Origin: Cellulomonas shaoxiangyii
GTDB lineage: Bacteria; Actinomycetota; Actinomycetes; Actinomycetales; Cellulomonadaceae
NCBI RefSeq assembly: GCF_004798685.1
Contig: NZ_CP039291.1
Coordinates: 930,001 to 994,000, forward strand
Direction of reading: 5' to 3'
Length of the DNA: 64,000 nt
Part shown: piece after piece, positions 1-9,121 of the stretch
How the letters are laid out: each line of letters opens with the position of its first letter
Position numbering within the stretch: the first letter of the stretch is position 1
Translations under genes and position numbers: made by a program
Notes under the pieces: generated by a model
What the model was told of the DNA's origin: nothing
What the model saw: the letters and a program-made list of their open reading frames with translations, nothing else
The model's database searches: none

Positions 1-1
1 C

Positions 2-388
2 CGGGTCGCGGTGTTGCGCCTGTGCGCGGGGCTCGCGTTCGTCGGGCTGCTGGTGTTCGGGCTCGCGGGCAGCCTGTGGGTCGCGCTGCTGGGCGTCGTC
101 GCGTGGGGTGCGGGCGCGGCCCTCGGCTTCCCGGTCGGGATGAGCGCGGCGTCGGACGACCCGCGCCGTGCGGCCCAGCGCGTCGCCGTCGTCTCGACGA
201 TCGGCTACTCGGCCTTCCTCGCCGGGCCGCCGCTGCTCGGCCTGCTCGCCGAGCGCGTCGGCTACCGGCCCGCGCTGCTCGCGATCCTCGTGCCGGTGGT
301 GCTGGGGCTGCTCGTCACCAGCGCCGCCCGCCCGCTGGCGGAGCCCGGCGGCTCGGGGGCGCGCGGCGCACCGCGCGACGTAGCCTGA
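2..388 (+). CDS. MFS transporter, C-terminal fragment (gene begins before the window)
   Basis: The frame is open from the first bases of the window and ends at a TGA at 386-388, so only the last ~128 residues are present. They form alternating Gly/Ala/Leu/Val-rich membrane segments. A loop reading SAASDDPRRAAQRVAVVSTI and a segment GYSAFLAGPPLLGLLAE are typical of the last helices of sugar- or drug-type major facilitator proteins. The substrate cannot be told. The gene ends 4 nt before the murB start, and the murB -10 box lies across its stop codon. Confidence 0.75.
   Translation, partial: RVAVLRLCAGLAFVGLLVFGLAGSLWVALLGVVAWGAGAALGFPVGMSAASDDPRRAAQRVAVVSTIGYSAFLAGPPLLGLLAERVGYRPALLAILVPVVLGLLVTSAARPLAEPGGSGARGAPRDVA
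381..386 (+). promoter_or_regulatory. -10 box for a leaderless murB transcript
   Basis: TAGCCT lies exactly 6 nt before the murB GTG, so transcription would start at or next to the start codon. No Shine-Dalgarno sequence is present between them. The same arrangement recurs at several other genes in the window. Confidence 0.45.
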
Positions 389-392
389 CGGG

Positions 393-1538
393 GTGGAGCT
401 CGACACCTGCGCCCTGCCCGGTCCCGCACCGGAGCCGGCCGACGCCCCCGTCCCGACGCACGACGGCGCCCCCGCGCTCGCGGACCTGACGACCCTGCGC
501 GTCGGCGGGCCCGCGCGGCGGTACGTCGAGACGCGGACGGAGCAGGAGCTGATCGGCGTCGTCCGTGACGCGGACGACGCGGGCGAGCCGCTCCTCGTGC
601 TCGGCGGCGGCTCCAACGTGCTCGTCGACGACGCCGGCTTCCCGGGGGTCGTCGTCCGCGACGTCCGCGGCGGCGTGGAGGTGCCGGACGCGTCGGCGTG
701 CGCGGGCGTCACCCTGACGGTCCCCGCCGGGACGGTCTGGGACGACGTGGTCGCGTACGCCGTCGAGCACGAGCTCGTCGGCCTCGAGGCGCTGTCCGGC
801 ATCCCCGGGTCCACCGGCGCCACGCCGGTGCAGAACGTGGGCGCCTACGGCCAGGAGGTCGCGCAGACGATCTCGCAGGTCCGCGTCTGGGACCGCGGGC
901 GTGCCCGGGTGCGCACCCTGCCGTGGGTGACGCTCGCGTTCGGGTACCGCACGTCGCTGCTGAAGCGGTCGATGCGCGCCTCGGCGGACGACCCGGCGGC
1001 GCCCTGGGGCCCCACGCCCCGGTACGTCGTGCTGGACGTGACGTTCCAGCTGCGGCCGGGTTCGCTCTCGGCCGCGATCGCGTACCCCGAGCTCGCGCGC
1101 ACGCTGGGCGTCGCCGTGGGGGAGCGGGCGCCGCTGGCCGACGTCCGCGCGGCGGTGCTCGCGCTGCGCTCGCGCAAGGGCATGGTGCTCGACGCCGGCG
1201 ACCACGACACGTGGAGCGCCGGCTCGTTCTTCACCAACCCGGTGCTGCCTGCCGCGGACGCCCAGGCGCTGCCCGCCGACGCCCCCCGCTGGCCGCTGGA
1301 CGACGGCACGGTCAAGACCAGCGCCGCCTGGCTGATCGAGCACGCCGGCTACGGCCGCGGGTACGGCGCCCCGGGCCCGGCCGCGCTCTCCTCGAAGCAC
1401 GCGCTGGCGCTGACGAACCGCGGTGACGCGCGCGCGGGCGACCTCGTCGCCCTGGCGCGGGAGCTGCGCGACGGCGTGCGGGACCGGTTCGGCGTCGTGC
1501 TCGAGCCCGAGCCGGTGCTGGTCGGCACCGCGCTCTGA
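393..1538 (+). CDS. murB: UDP-N-acetylmuramate dehydrogenase (MurB)
   Basis: 381 residues with a GTG start. MurB reduces UDP-GlcNAc-enolpyruvate to UDP-MurNAc with NADPH and FAD, the second committed step of peptidoglycan synthesis, in the cytoplasm. FAD-binding motifs are visible in order: TTLRVGGPARRYVE, LGGGSNVLVDD and SGIPGSTGATPVQNVGAYGQ. The C-terminal substrate domain carries SAGSFFTNPV, which holds the catalytic serine, and the final EPEPVLVG, which holds the conserved glutamate. Residues YRTSLLK match the usual substrate loop. The length is a little above the family norm. The gene follows the MFS gene by 4 nt but appears to have its own promoter. The assignment is secure. Confidence 0.95.
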   Translation: MELDTCALPGPAPEPADAPVPTHDGAPALADLTTLRVGGPARRYVETRTEQELIGVVRDADDAGEPLLVLGGGSNVLVDDAGFPGVVVRDVRGGVEVPDASACAGVTLTVPAGTVWDDVVAYAVEHELVGLEALSGIPGSTGATPVQNVGAYGQEVAQTISQVRVWDRGRARVRTLPWVTLAFGYRTSLLKRSMRASADDPAAPWGPTPRYVVLDVTFQLRPGSLSAAIAYPELARTLGVAVGERAPLADVRAAVLALRSRKGMVLDAGDHDTWSAGSFFTNPVLPAADAQALPADAPRWPLDDGTVKTSAAWLIEHAGYGRGYGAPGPAALSSKHALALTNRGDARAGDLVALARELRDGVRDRFGVVLEPEPVLVGTAL

Positions 1539-1622
1539 CCCCCGCCCCGGACCGCCGCCCGCCCGACCCTGGGGCCACGGTGCGGACGGCACGTCGGCCC
1601 GCGCGACCGGGGCCGCTGGCCG

Positions 1623-2729
1623 CTACCCGGTCGCGGCCGACCTGCTCGCGCCACGGCCGGCCGCAGCGATCGTGCCCGACGTGCTCCGGGACTCATCGTC
1701 GCCGGCCGCGTCGTCGGCGAGCCACGCGTCCACCCCGGCCAGCAGCCGGGCGCGCGTGGCCGCCGACGCCCGGCTCGCGCGGATCGACGCCCGCGCCAGG
1801 TCGGCCAGCTCGGCATCGGTGAACCCGTGCATCTCGCGGGCGACGCGGTACTGGTCGACCAGACGCGAGCGGAACAGCAACGGGTCGTCGGCGCCGAGCG
1901 CCACGGTGGCCCCGGCGTCGACGAGCGTGCGCAGCGGCACGTCCCGCGCCGTCGGGTACACGCCGAGCGAGACGTTGGACGCCGGGCACACCTCGAGCGC
2001 CACGCCCTCCTCGACGACCCGCGCGAGCACGCGCGGGTCCTCGCCGCTGCGCACGCCGTGGCCGAGCCGGTCGGGGTGCAGGTGGTCCAGGACGCTCTCG
2101 ACGTGCGCGGGCCCCAGCAGCTCGCCACCGTGCGGGACGCTGGCCAGACCCGCCCGGCGGGCGATCGCGAACGCCTGCGCGAACTCGGCGGTGTCGCCGC
2201 GGCGCTCGTCGTTCGACAGGCCGAACCCGACGACCTCGCCCGGTCCGTCGCCCGCGTGCCTGGCGGCGAGCCGGGCCAGCACGCGCGCGTCGAGCGGGTG
2301 CCGCATGCGCGACGCGGCGACCACGACGCCGATCTCGACGCCCGTCGCGGCCGCCGCGCGGCGCGCCTCGTCGAGGACGATCTCGAGCGCCGGCGTGAGA
2401 CCGCCGACGAAGGGCGCGTAGGACGTGGGGTCGACCTGGATCTCGAGGCGGCCGGACCCCTCGGCGGCGTCGTCCGCGGCGGCCTCGGCGACCACCCGGC
2501 GCATGTCGTCCTCGCCGCGCACGCACGCGCGCGCCGCGTCGTAGAGCCGCTGGAACCGGAACCACCCGCGCTCGTCGGCGGGGAGCACGAGGGGGTCGGC
2601 GTCGAGCAGCACCTGCGGGAGCCGGGTGCGGTGGCGCTCCGCCAGCTCGGCGAGCGTGGCCACGCGCAGGGACCCGGTGAAGTGCAGGTGCAGGTGCGCC
2701 TTGGGCAGCCGGGTGAGGTCGCGCATCAC
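1623..2729 (-). CDS. add: Adenosine deaminase family protein
   Basis: 368 residues. Members hydrolyse adenosine or deoxyadenosine to inosine plus ammonia in purine salvage, using one Zn2+. The metal and catalytic motifs are all present: KAHLHLHFTGS near the N-terminus (HxH), SVPHGGELLG (third metal-side His and the HGGE motif), GHGVRS, CPASNVSLGVY and GADDPLLF (metal-binding Asp-Asp). The first codons are GTG-ATG. A GGAGG sequence sits immediately before them, so the ATG at 2726 is an equally good start. Some relatives deaminate aminofutalosine or adenine instead, so substrate is inferred from family only. It converges on murB with 84 nt between the stops. Confidence 0.88.
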   Translation of the reverse strand: MMRDLTRLPKAHLHLHFTGSLRVATLAELAERHRTRLPQVLLDADPLVLPADERGWFRFQRLYDAARACVRGEDDMRRVVAEAAADDAAEGSGRLEIQVDPTSYAPFVGGLTPALEIVLDEARRAAAATGVEIGVVVAASRMRHPLDARVLARLAARHAGDGPGEVVGFGLSNDERRGDTAEFAQAFAIARRAGLASVPHGGELLGPAHVESVLDHLHPDRLGHGVRSGEDPRVLARVVEEGVALEVCPASNVSLGVYPTARDVPLRTLVDAGATVALGADDPLLFRSRLVDQYRVAREMHGFTDAELADLARASIRASRASAATRARLLAGVDAWLADDAAGDDESRSTSGTIAAAGRGASRSAATG

Positions 2730-2760
2730 CTCCAGTGTGCCAGCCGTCGGCGCTCGTGCG

Positions 2761-3432
2761 TCACACGGAGGCGTCGACGAGGCGGTAACCGACGCCGCGG
2801 ATCGTGTCGAAGTGCTCGGCGCCGATCTTGCGCCGCAGGTAGCGGACGTACACGTCGACGACGTTCGAGCCGGGGTCGAAGTCGTAGCCCCACACCTCGG
2901 AGAGCAGCCGCTCCCGGGTCAGCACGTCGCCGGGGTTGCGCATGAACGTCTCGGCGAGCGCGAACTCGCGCGCCGACAGGTCGACCTCGCTCTCGTCGAC
3001 CCGCATGCGGCGGGTGCGCAGGTCGAGCTGCAGGCGCCCGTGCACGAGCACGTTGCCGCGCGCGCCGGACGTGGGCGAGCGCAGCCGCAGCCGCACGCGG
3101 GCCAGCAGCTCCTCGAACCGGAACGGCTTGGCCATGTAGTCGTCCGCGCCCTGCTCCAGGCCCGCCACGGTGTCGGTCACCGACGAGCGCGCCGTCAGCA
3201 CGACGACGGGCAGCGCGTAGCCCTCGGCGCGCAGCAGGCGCAGCACCTCGAAGCCGTCCATGTCGCCCAGGCCGAGGTCGAGCACGAGCAGGTCGACGCC
3301 CCCGCGCTCGACGCGTTCGAGCGCCTGCTCGCCCGTGGCGACGGTCGTCGCCTCGAAGCCGTGGGCGCGCAGTCCCTTGGCGACGAAGGCGGCGATCCGC
3401 TCCTCGTCCTCGGCGATGAGGATGTGGGTCAT
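2761..3432 (-). CDS. OmpR/PhoB-family response regulator
   Basis: 223 residues. The receiver domain (about 1-115) has the acidic pair in IAEDEE, the phospho-acceptor Asp52 in LLVLDLGLGD, and the conserved Lys in YMAKPF. The C-terminal winged helix (about 130-220) has SAREFALAETFMRNPG, LLSEVWGYDFDPGSNVVDVY and the terminal RGVGYRLV. The start overlaps the stop of the upstream histidine kinase by 4 bp (ATGA), so the pair is translationally coupled. It presumably controls transcription in response to that kinase; the signal is unknown. The sequence continues upstream in frame, but MTHILIAEDE is the natural family N-terminus. Confidence 0.93.
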   Translation of the reverse strand: MTHILIAEDEERIAAFVAKGLRAHGFEATTVATGEQALERVERGGVDLLVLDLGLGDMDGFEVLRLLRAEGYALPVVVLTARSSVTDTVAGLEQGADDYMAKPFRFEELLARVRLRLRSPTSGARGNVLVHGRLQLDLRTRRMRVDESEVDLSAREFALAETFMRNPGDVLTRERLLSEVWGYDFDPGSNVVDVYVRYLRRKIGAEHFDTIRGVGYRLVDASV

Positions 3433-4991
3433 CGGTGCTGCTCCACGAGCTCGAGGGACACGTCGGACGCGCCGGCGACGAGGCCGACGGCGGGCAGGTC
3501 GAGGACGAAGACGACCCCGGGGCCGGCTCCGGGCGGGGGGTGCTCGAGGAACACCCGACCGCCGTGCGCCGCGGCGATGGCGGCGACGATCGGCAGACCC
3601 AGGCCGGCGCCGTGCTGGACGCGGTCGGCCCTGCCCCGGTGGAAGCGCTCGAAGATGCGCGCCTCCTGCTCCGGCGGCACGCCCGGGCCCTCGTCGCGCA
3701 CCCACAGCAGGAGCCGCCCGCCGGCGACCTCGCTGCCGAGCCGGACCGTGGACCCGGGGGCCGAGAAGCGCACCGCGTTGGCGAGGAGCTGCAGCCACGC
3801 CTGCGTGATGCGCTGCGCGTCGACCCGGGCCGTGACGTCCGCCCGGGAGACCACGACGAACCGGCGCTCGCCGAGCGCGCGGGCCTTCTCCAGGACGTCG
3901 TCGGTGAGGCGGCCGACGTCGACGGGGGCGGGGCGGACGAAGTCCGGCCGGTCGGCGATCGCGAGGGTCACGAGGTCGTCCACCAGGCGCTGCATCCGGT
4001 CCAGCTCGTCGAGCGCCAGGGCCTGCGTGGCGCGCACGTCGGCGGCGTCGGACGGGTCGAGCAGCTCGAGGTGCCCCCGCACGATCGTGAGCGGCGTGCG
4101 CAGCTCGTGCCCGACGTCGTCGAGCAGCTCGCGCTGCGACCCGAACGCGCGCTCGAGCCGGTCGAGCATCGCGTTCACCGAGCCGGCGAGGTCGGCCAGG
4201 TCGTCCTTGCCGAGGACGGCGATGCGCTCCGACAGGTCGGACTCGGTGACCCGGCGCACCGTGTCGCGCAGCATCCGGACGGGTCGCAGCATGCGCCCGA
4301 CCACGAACCACGCCACGACCGAGACCGCGGCGAGCGCGAACAGCCCGACGGCCGAGTAGGTGAGGAAGATGCGCCGCACCCCGGCGGTCGCGGCCGAGCG
4401 GTCGAACGCGACGACGACCAGTCCCTCCGCGGCGGGCTGCGCGTCGACGCGCACCGGCACGGCCACCAGCCGGTACTCGGTGGTGCCGGTCGTCACCGTG
4501 CGCGGCCGGGGCGCGCCCGAGTCCGTGCCGTCGTCGCTGCCGACGTCGGCGAGCCACGCCATGAGCTCGCGGTCGGTGTCGAGCCGGATCGCGCCGGTCT
4601 CGTCGGCCGGGCGCCACTTCATCTCCCCGCCCAGGAAGGCGACGACGCCCTCGTGCTCGCCCGGGATCCGGCTCTCCACGGCCTTGCGCAGCAGCACGTC
4701 GAGCGACGTCCAGGGGACCCTCGCCTCGGGCTCCGTGGGCGCCGAGGGGTCCGCCTGCCCCTCGGCCTCGAGGACGCGCACGGCGGCCACCGCACGGGTG
4801 AGGGACTCGTCGATGCGGGCGTCCACGTCCCGCAGCTGCAGGGCCAGGCCCGTCGCCCCGGCCACCGTCAGGGCGGTCGCCGTGAGGGCCACGACCGCGG
4901 CCATGAGCCGCACCCGCACGGTGGCGCCGCCCGGCGACCGCGTCTCGGCGGGGTCGGCCGCACCGTGGCCGTCACCCGCCGCGCTCGACAT
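3429..4991 (-). CDS. Membrane sensor histidine kinase (HAMP/HisKA type)
   Basis: 520 residues. Two membrane helices (about 28-52 and 207-233) flank an extracellular sensor segment of ~155 residues. After these come a HAMP linker, the HisKA motif VGHELRTPLTIV with phospho-acceptor His295, and an ATPase domain with the N-box (NAVRFSAPG), DEGPGVPPE and GAGLGLPIVAAI. It autophosphorylates and should pass phosphate to Asp52 of the overlapping regulator. A CATACT -10 box lies 7 nt before the ATG, so the transcript may be leaderless. The sensor segment matches no family I recognise, so the stimulus is unknown. Confidence 0.93.
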   Translation of the reverse strand: MSSAAGDGHGAADPAETRSPGGATVRVRLMAAVVALTATALTVAGATGLALQLRDVDARIDESLTRAVAAVRVLEAEGQADPSAPTEPEARVPWTSLDVLLRKAVESRIPGEHEGVVAFLGGEMKWRPADETGAIRLDTDRELMAWLADVGSDDGTDSGAPRPRTVTTGTTEYRLVAVPVRVDAQPAAEGLVVVAFDRSAATAGVRRIFLTYSAVGLFALAAVSVVAWFVVGRMLRPVRMLRDTVRRVTESDLSERIAVLGKDDLADLAGSVNAMLDRLERAFGSQRELLDDVGHELRTPLTIVRGHLELLDPSDAADVRATQALALDELDRMQRLVDDLVTLAIADRPDFVRPAPVDVGRLTDDVLEKARALGERRFVVVSRADVTARVDAQRITQAWLQLLANAVRFSAPGSTVRLGSEVAGGRLLLWVRDEGPGVPPEQEARIFERFHRGRADRVQHGAGLGLPIVAAIAAAHGGRVFLEHPPPGAGPGVVFVLDLPAVGLVAGASDVSLELVEQHR

Positions 4992-5093
4992 GGCGCCCAG
5001 TATGGTCGGGTGTCCGACAGAGGGCGAAGGTCGTCCGCATTTGTCGCCCGTCTGCGCCGCGGGTCCCGCGTCGCCCCGCGCCGCCGACCGGTC

Positions 5094-5726
5094 TCAGGCG
5101 CCCGGCAGGATGCCCCGCTCGATCGCGACCGTGACCGCGCGCGTCCGGTCGTCGACGCCGAGCTTGGCGAACGCCCGCAGCAGGTGCGTCTTGACGGTCG
5201 CCTCGGTGATGAACAGGTCGCGGCCGATCGCCGCGTTCGACAGGCCGCGCGCCACCCCGGCGAGCACCTCGCGCTCGCGGGGGGTCAGGCGCTCGCCCGT
5301 GTCGCCGCGCACCTGCTGCACGAGCCGGCGCGCGACCGACGGCGACAGCGCCGACTCGCCGCGCGCGGCCGCGCGGACCCCGGCGACGAGCTGCTCGCGC
5401 GGCGTGTCCTTGAGCAGGTACCCCGTCGCACCCGCCTCGACCGCCCGCAGGATGTCGGTGTCCGTCTCGTACGTGGTCAGGACCAGCACGTGGACCCCGG
5501 GGAGCGTGGCGACGATGCGCGCGGTCGCGTCGGCGCCGTCCGTGCCCGGCATGCGCAGGTCCATCAGGACGAGGTCGGGGCGCAGCGACGTCGCCAGGGC
5601 GACCGCCTCCTCGCCGTCGGCCGCCTCGCCGACCACCTCGACGTCCGGCTCGAGAGCGAGCAGGCCGGTCAGGCCGGACCGGACGACGGGGTGGTCGTCG
5701 GCGACGAGGACACGGACGGTGCTCAC
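5094..5726 (-). CDS. NarL/FixJ-family response regulator (LuxR-type HTH)
   Basis: 210 residues. The receiver domain has VADDHPVVRSGL, phospho-acceptor Asp56 in PDLVLMDLRMPG, and the conserved Lys in GYLLKDTP. The C-terminal LuxR helix-turn-helix (about 145-205) reads LTPREREVLAGVARGLSNAA and TEATVKTHLLRAFAKLGV. The GTG start overlaps the stop of the preceding histidine kinase by 4 bp. It forms a NarL-type pair with that kinase. Given the ABC-2 exporter genes just upstream on the same strand, it most likely controls that exporter, though this is inferred from context only. Confidence 0.94.
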   Translation of the reverse strand: MSTVRVLVADDHPVVRSGLTGLLALEPDVEVVGEAADGEEAVALATSLRPDLVLMDLRMPGTDGADATARIVATLPGVHVLVLTTYETDTDILRAVEAGATGYLLKDTPREQLVAGVRAAARGESALSPSVARRLVQQVRGDTGERLTPREREVLAGVARGLSNAAIGRDLFITEATVKTHLLRAFAKLGVDDRTRAVTVAIERGILPGA

Positions 5727-7054
5727 GGGTGCTCCTGCGGGTCGTGCACGGCCGGTGCGTCGGGGGTCGACGGGTCGGGAGGTGGGGCGTCGAGGTCGTC
5801 GTCCGGCGGCACCGGCACGCGCAGGAGCACGCGGGTGCCACCACCGGGGGCCCCCGACACGTCGAGCGTGCCTCCTGCGGCGTCGACGCGGGCGCGCATG
5901 CCGCGCAGCCCTGCGCCCTCGGGCGCGCCGGTCGTCCCGCGGCCGTCGTCGGCCACCTCGAGGACGACGTCCCCGCCGGTGCGTGCCAGCCGCAGCGTCA
6001 CCGTCGACGCCTGCGCGTGCTTGCGCACGTTCGCCAGCGACTCCTGCGCCGCGCGCAGCAGCACGACCTCCTGCTCGCGGCCGACCGCGCCGCCGGTGGT
6101 GTCCTCGACGAGCACACGGACGCCGGTCTCGTCCCGGAACCGGTGCGCCAGCCGCACGAGGGCCGCGCTGAGCCCGCCGTCGTCGAGGCCGGGCGGGGCG
6201 AACGCGGCCACGAGCGCGCGCGCCTCGGCGAGGTTGTCGCGCGCGACGTCCTCGATGTGACCGAGGCGGGTCCGCGCCTGCGCGACCCGGTCGCGCTCCA
6301 GCTCGGCCGACGCCGCCTGCGCGAGCATCACGACGGACGTGAACCCCTGGGCGAGGGTGTCGTGGATCTCGCCGGCGAGGCGGGCGCGCTCGGCGAGCAC
6401 GCCCGCGGCGTGGTGGGACGCCCCGAGCTCGTCCTGCGCCGCCCGGAGCTCCTCGAGCAGGTGGGCCCGCTCCTCGCTCTGCTCGGCCACCTGCGTGATC
6501 CACAGGCCGAGCACGATCGCGAACAGGAGCGCGACGCCGAACTCGCCCGCGATGACGGCGACGCCGTCCGCGTCGGCCCCGACGCGCCACGCGGCCGCCA
6601 CGGTGATGCCCACCGTGACGGCGGAGCTCCAGGCGATGCCGGCGACCCGGCGACGCGAGAAGAACCAGATGTGCGAGAACACGACGAACAGCAGTGCGGT
6701 GCCGAGGCCGCCCAGGGCGACCTGAGCCACCGCGACAGCCGTGAGCACGACGAGGTAGGCGTCGGTGAGCCGGGGGGCGCCGCGCAGCGCACCCTGCCGC
6801 CCGAGCAGCACGTAGGCGGCCGCGAGGAGGACGACCAGCAGGAGCGCCACCGTCTGCCGCGCCGGGGGCATGGAGTCCACGAGGACGGCGACCGTGTACA
6901 CCCCGAGCATCGCGACGAACACCGCGTCCCACGTGCGCAGCGTCCGGACCCAGAACCCGTGCCGCTCGAGCTCGCGGCCGTGCGGTCCCGGAGCCGTCCC
7001 GGCCGTGCCGGGGACCGCGTCCGGCGCAGGGGCCGCCGGCGACTGCTCGCTCAT
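5723..7054 (-). CDS. NarL-type sensor histidine kinase (HisKA_3)
   Basis: 443 residues. The N-terminal ~180 residues hold about six hydrophobic helices with no large periplasmic domain, as in DesK/LiaS-type intramembrane sensors. A short coiled coil follows, then HisKA_3 with the motif RARLAGEIHDTLAQGF (phospho-acceptor His near residue 230). The ATPase domain has the N-box NVRKHAQAS, a DDGRGT motif and a GLRGMRARVDAAGG lid. It is transcribed just after the exporter genes and is coupled by overlap to the LuxR-type regulator. Kinases of this kind next to ABC-2 exporters often respond to membrane or antibiotic stress; that role is an inference here. Confidence 0.92.
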   Translation of the reverse strand: MSEQSPAAPAPDAVPGTAGTAPGPHGRELERHGFWVRTLRTWDAVFVAMLGVYTVAVLVDSMPPARQTVALLLVVLLAAAYVLLGRQGALRGAPRLTDAYLVVLTAVAVAQVALGGLGTALLFVVFSHIWFFSRRRVAGIAWSSAVTVGITVAAAWRVGADADGVAVIAGEFGVALLFAIVLGLWITQVAEQSEERAHLLEELRAAQDELGASHHAAGVLAERARLAGEIHDTLAQGFTSVVMLAQAASAELERDRVAQARTRLGHIEDVARDNLAEARALVAAFAPPGLDDGGLSAALVRLAHRFRDETGVRVLVEDTTGGAVGREQEVVLLRAAQESLANVRKHAQASTVTLRLARTGGDVVLEVADDGRGTTGAPEGAGLRGMRARVDAAGGTLDVSGAPGGGTRVLLRVPVPPDDDLDAPPPDPSTPDAPAVHDPQEHP

Positions 7055-7144
7055 GCCCGGACCCTCTCACGCACCGGCCGGCCGCCGGGTGCACCGGCGG
7101 CCGGTCGTGTCGGGGCGCGCGGCCCCGTCCTCGTGGTGCCCATG

Positions 7145-8017
7145 TCAGCCGTCGTCGCGACGGCGCCAGCGGAACGTGCGCACCCCGACCACGAGGCCCG
7201 CGACGAGCCAGGCGGCGAGCACCGCCGCCGTGAGCCCGTGCTGCCACGAGCCCGACGGCTCGAGCGCCGCGGCCTCGTCGGGGAGGAACACCGACCGCAT
7301 GCCCTGGGCGAGCCACTTGAGGGGGAACACGCCTGCCACCTGCTGCATCCACGTCGGGAGCTGGTCGAACCGGAAGAAGACGCCGGAGATGAACTGCAGG
7401 ACCAGCACCACCGGCGTCACGACGGCGCTCACGCTGCGCCCCGAGCGCGGCAGCGCCGAGAACGCGACGCCGCAGACCGCACCTGCCGCCGTGCCCAGCA
7501 GCGCCACCCACAGGAAGGTCCACCACCGGCCGGCGTCGTCGGGCATCGGGACGTCGAACACGAGGGCCGCCACGACGAGCAGCACGGCCGTCTGCAGCGC
7601 CGACGTGATGAGGACCTGACCGGTCTTGCCGAGGAAGTACGCCGCCGCGGGCAGGGGCGTCGCCCGGAGCCGCTTGAGCGTGCCGTCGTCGCGCTCCACG
7701 GCGACGGCGGTCGCGAGGGCCTGGAAGCTCGAGAGCATGACGCCGGTCGCCACCATGCCGGGCAGGAAGTACTGCGGGAACATCACGCCCGACCCGGCCA
7801 GCACCTCCTCGTCACTGCCGAAGACCGTCGCGAAGATCGCGAGCATGACGACCGGGTAGAGGAAGACGAAGACCACGGCGTCGCGCTCGCGGGCGAAGCC
7901 GCGCACCTCGTACGCGGTGCGCGCGGCGCCGAGGCGGACGAGCCCCGGCAGGCGGGCGGGGACGGACGCGGGCCGACGGTCGGCGCCGCGATCCCGGATC
8001 GGGGCGGTGGTGCTCAT
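7145..8017 (-). CDS. ABC-2 type transporter permease
   Basis: 290 residues with six predicted membrane segments, for example VVFVFLYPVVMLAIFATVF near residue 50 and a C-terminal LTAAVLAAWLVAGLVVGV. A cytoplasmic stretch AVERDDGTLKRLRATPLP is the hallmark of ABC-2 permeases of the daunorubicin/multidrug exporter type. The ATG overlaps the stop of the ATP-binding gene by 4 bp, so the two are made together. A dimer with the ATPase would export a drug, lipid or peptide; the substrate cannot be read from sequence. Confidence 0.92.
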   Translation of the reverse strand: MSTTAPIRDRGADRRPASVPARLPGLVRLGAARTAYEVRGFARERDAVVFVFLYPVVMLAIFATVFGSDEEVLAGSGVMFPQYFLPGMVATGVMLSSFQALATAVAVERDDGTLKRLRATPLPAAAYFLGKTGQVLITSALQTAVLLVVAALVFDVPMPDDAGRWWTFLWVALLGTAAGAVCGVAFSALPRSGRSVSAVVTPVVLVLQFISGVFFRFDQLPTWMQQVAGVFPLKWLAQGMRSVFLPDEAAALEPSGSWQHGLTAAVLAAWLVAGLVVGVRTFRWRRRDDG

Positions 8018-8940
8018 CGGGTCACCTCCAGCAGGTGGGTGGGGACGCCCGCGGGGGCGCCGGTGGGGGCGGTGGCGGCCGCATCGGCCCGTGCGCCGCC
8101 GATGAGGTCGAGGTAGACGTCCTCGAGGGTGGGGCGCAGGACCTGCAGCCCCGGGACCTCGCCGAGCTGTGCGGCGAGCCGCCCGACCACGGCCGTCGGT
8201 GCGTCCGTGACCTCCTCGTGCACCGTGCCGTCGGCCGTCCAGCGCACGCGGGCCTGGCGCGCGGCGCGTCCGCCGAGCCCGGCCGGCGTCCCCTCCGCCA
8301 CGACGCGCCCGCTCGCGACCACCACGACGCGGTCCGCGAGCCGCTCGGCCTCGTCCAGGTAGTGGGTCGTCAGCAGGATGGTCGTGCCCTCGTCCCGAAG
8401 CCGCTCGACCAGGCCCCAGAACTCCAGCCGCGCCTCGGGGTCGAACCCGGTGGTCGGCTCGTCGAGGAACAGCAGCTGCGGGTCGCCGACCACGCCCAGC
8501 GCCACGTCGAGCCGGCGGCGCTGCCCGCCGGAGAGCTGCCGCGCACGCGCGCCCGCCTTCGCACCCAGACCCACGGCGTCGATCACCCCGTCGGGGTCGC
8601 GCGGCGCCGGGTAGAACGTCGCGAAGTGGTGCACGAGCTCGCGCACGGTCGCCTCGGCCAGGTCGTCGGTCGACTGCAGCACCACGCCGAGGCGCGAGCG
8701 CCACGCGCGGCCCGCGCTCGCGGGGTCCTCACCGAGGACGCGCACGTGCCCGGCGTCCGCGCGGCGGAACCCCTCGAGGATCTCCACGGTGGTGGTCTTG
8801 CCGGCGCCGTTGGGCCCCAGCACGGCCACGATCTCGCCGTGCTCGACCCGCAGGTCGAGCCCGTCGACGGCGCGCTTGTCGCCGTACCTCTTCTGCAGCC
8901 CTCGGACCTCTACGGCCGGGCCGTCCGTCGTCGTCGTCAT
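8014..8940 (-). CDS. ABC transporter ATP-binding protein (DrrA-like exporter)
   Basis: 308 residues. It has Walker A GPNGAGKTT (42-50), the signature LSGGQRRRLDVALGVVGDP, Walker B LLFLDEPTTGFDP and the H-loop LTTHYLDEAERLAD. The C-terminal ~80 residues, containing LEDVYLDLIGG, are the extension typical of DrrA/antibiotic-export ATPases. First gene of a likely minus-strand unit: ATPase, permease, NarL-type kinase, regulator. A CAGGCT sequence lies 6 nt before the ATG and could be a weak -10 box. Confidence 0.94.
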   Translation of the reverse strand: MTTTTDGPAVEVRGLQKRYGDKRAVDGLDLRVEHGEIVAVLGPNGAGKTTTVEILEGFRRADAGHVRVLGEDPASAGRAWRSRLGVVLQSTDDLAEATVRELVHHFATFYPAPRDPDGVIDAVGLGAKAGARARQLSGGQRRRLDVALGVVGDPQLLFLDEPTTGFDPEARLEFWGLVERLRDEGTTILLTTHYLDEAERLADRVVVVASGRVVAEGTPAGLGGRAARQARVRWTADGTVHEEVTDAPTAVVGRLAAQLGEVPGLQVLRPTLEDVYLDLIGGARADAAATAPTGAPAGVPTHLLEVTR

Positions 8941-9068
8941 GCGTCCAGCCTGCGGCGACGGGCACCGCGGCCGCGACGACCGCCCGGCTGGCCCCGCCGT
9001 CCACCGACCGGTGGACGGGCGCGTCAGTCCGGCGCGGGGTGCCGGACGGGCGGGACGACGGGGACGAC

Positions 9069-9103
9069 GACGGGGCGCCGACCGCTGCGGTCGACGCCCC
9101 GTC
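9069..9103 (-). terminator. Hairpin terminator for the aminotransferase gene
   Basis: Two 15-16-nt arms around a 3-nt loop (85-87 of the 9000s) pair with a single C/A mismatch. It lies ~20 nt past the aminotransferase stop on the minus strand. No T-run follows, as is common in high-GC actinobacteria. Confidence 0.55.
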
Positions 9104-9121
9104 CGGAGGGTGTGGCTGCTG

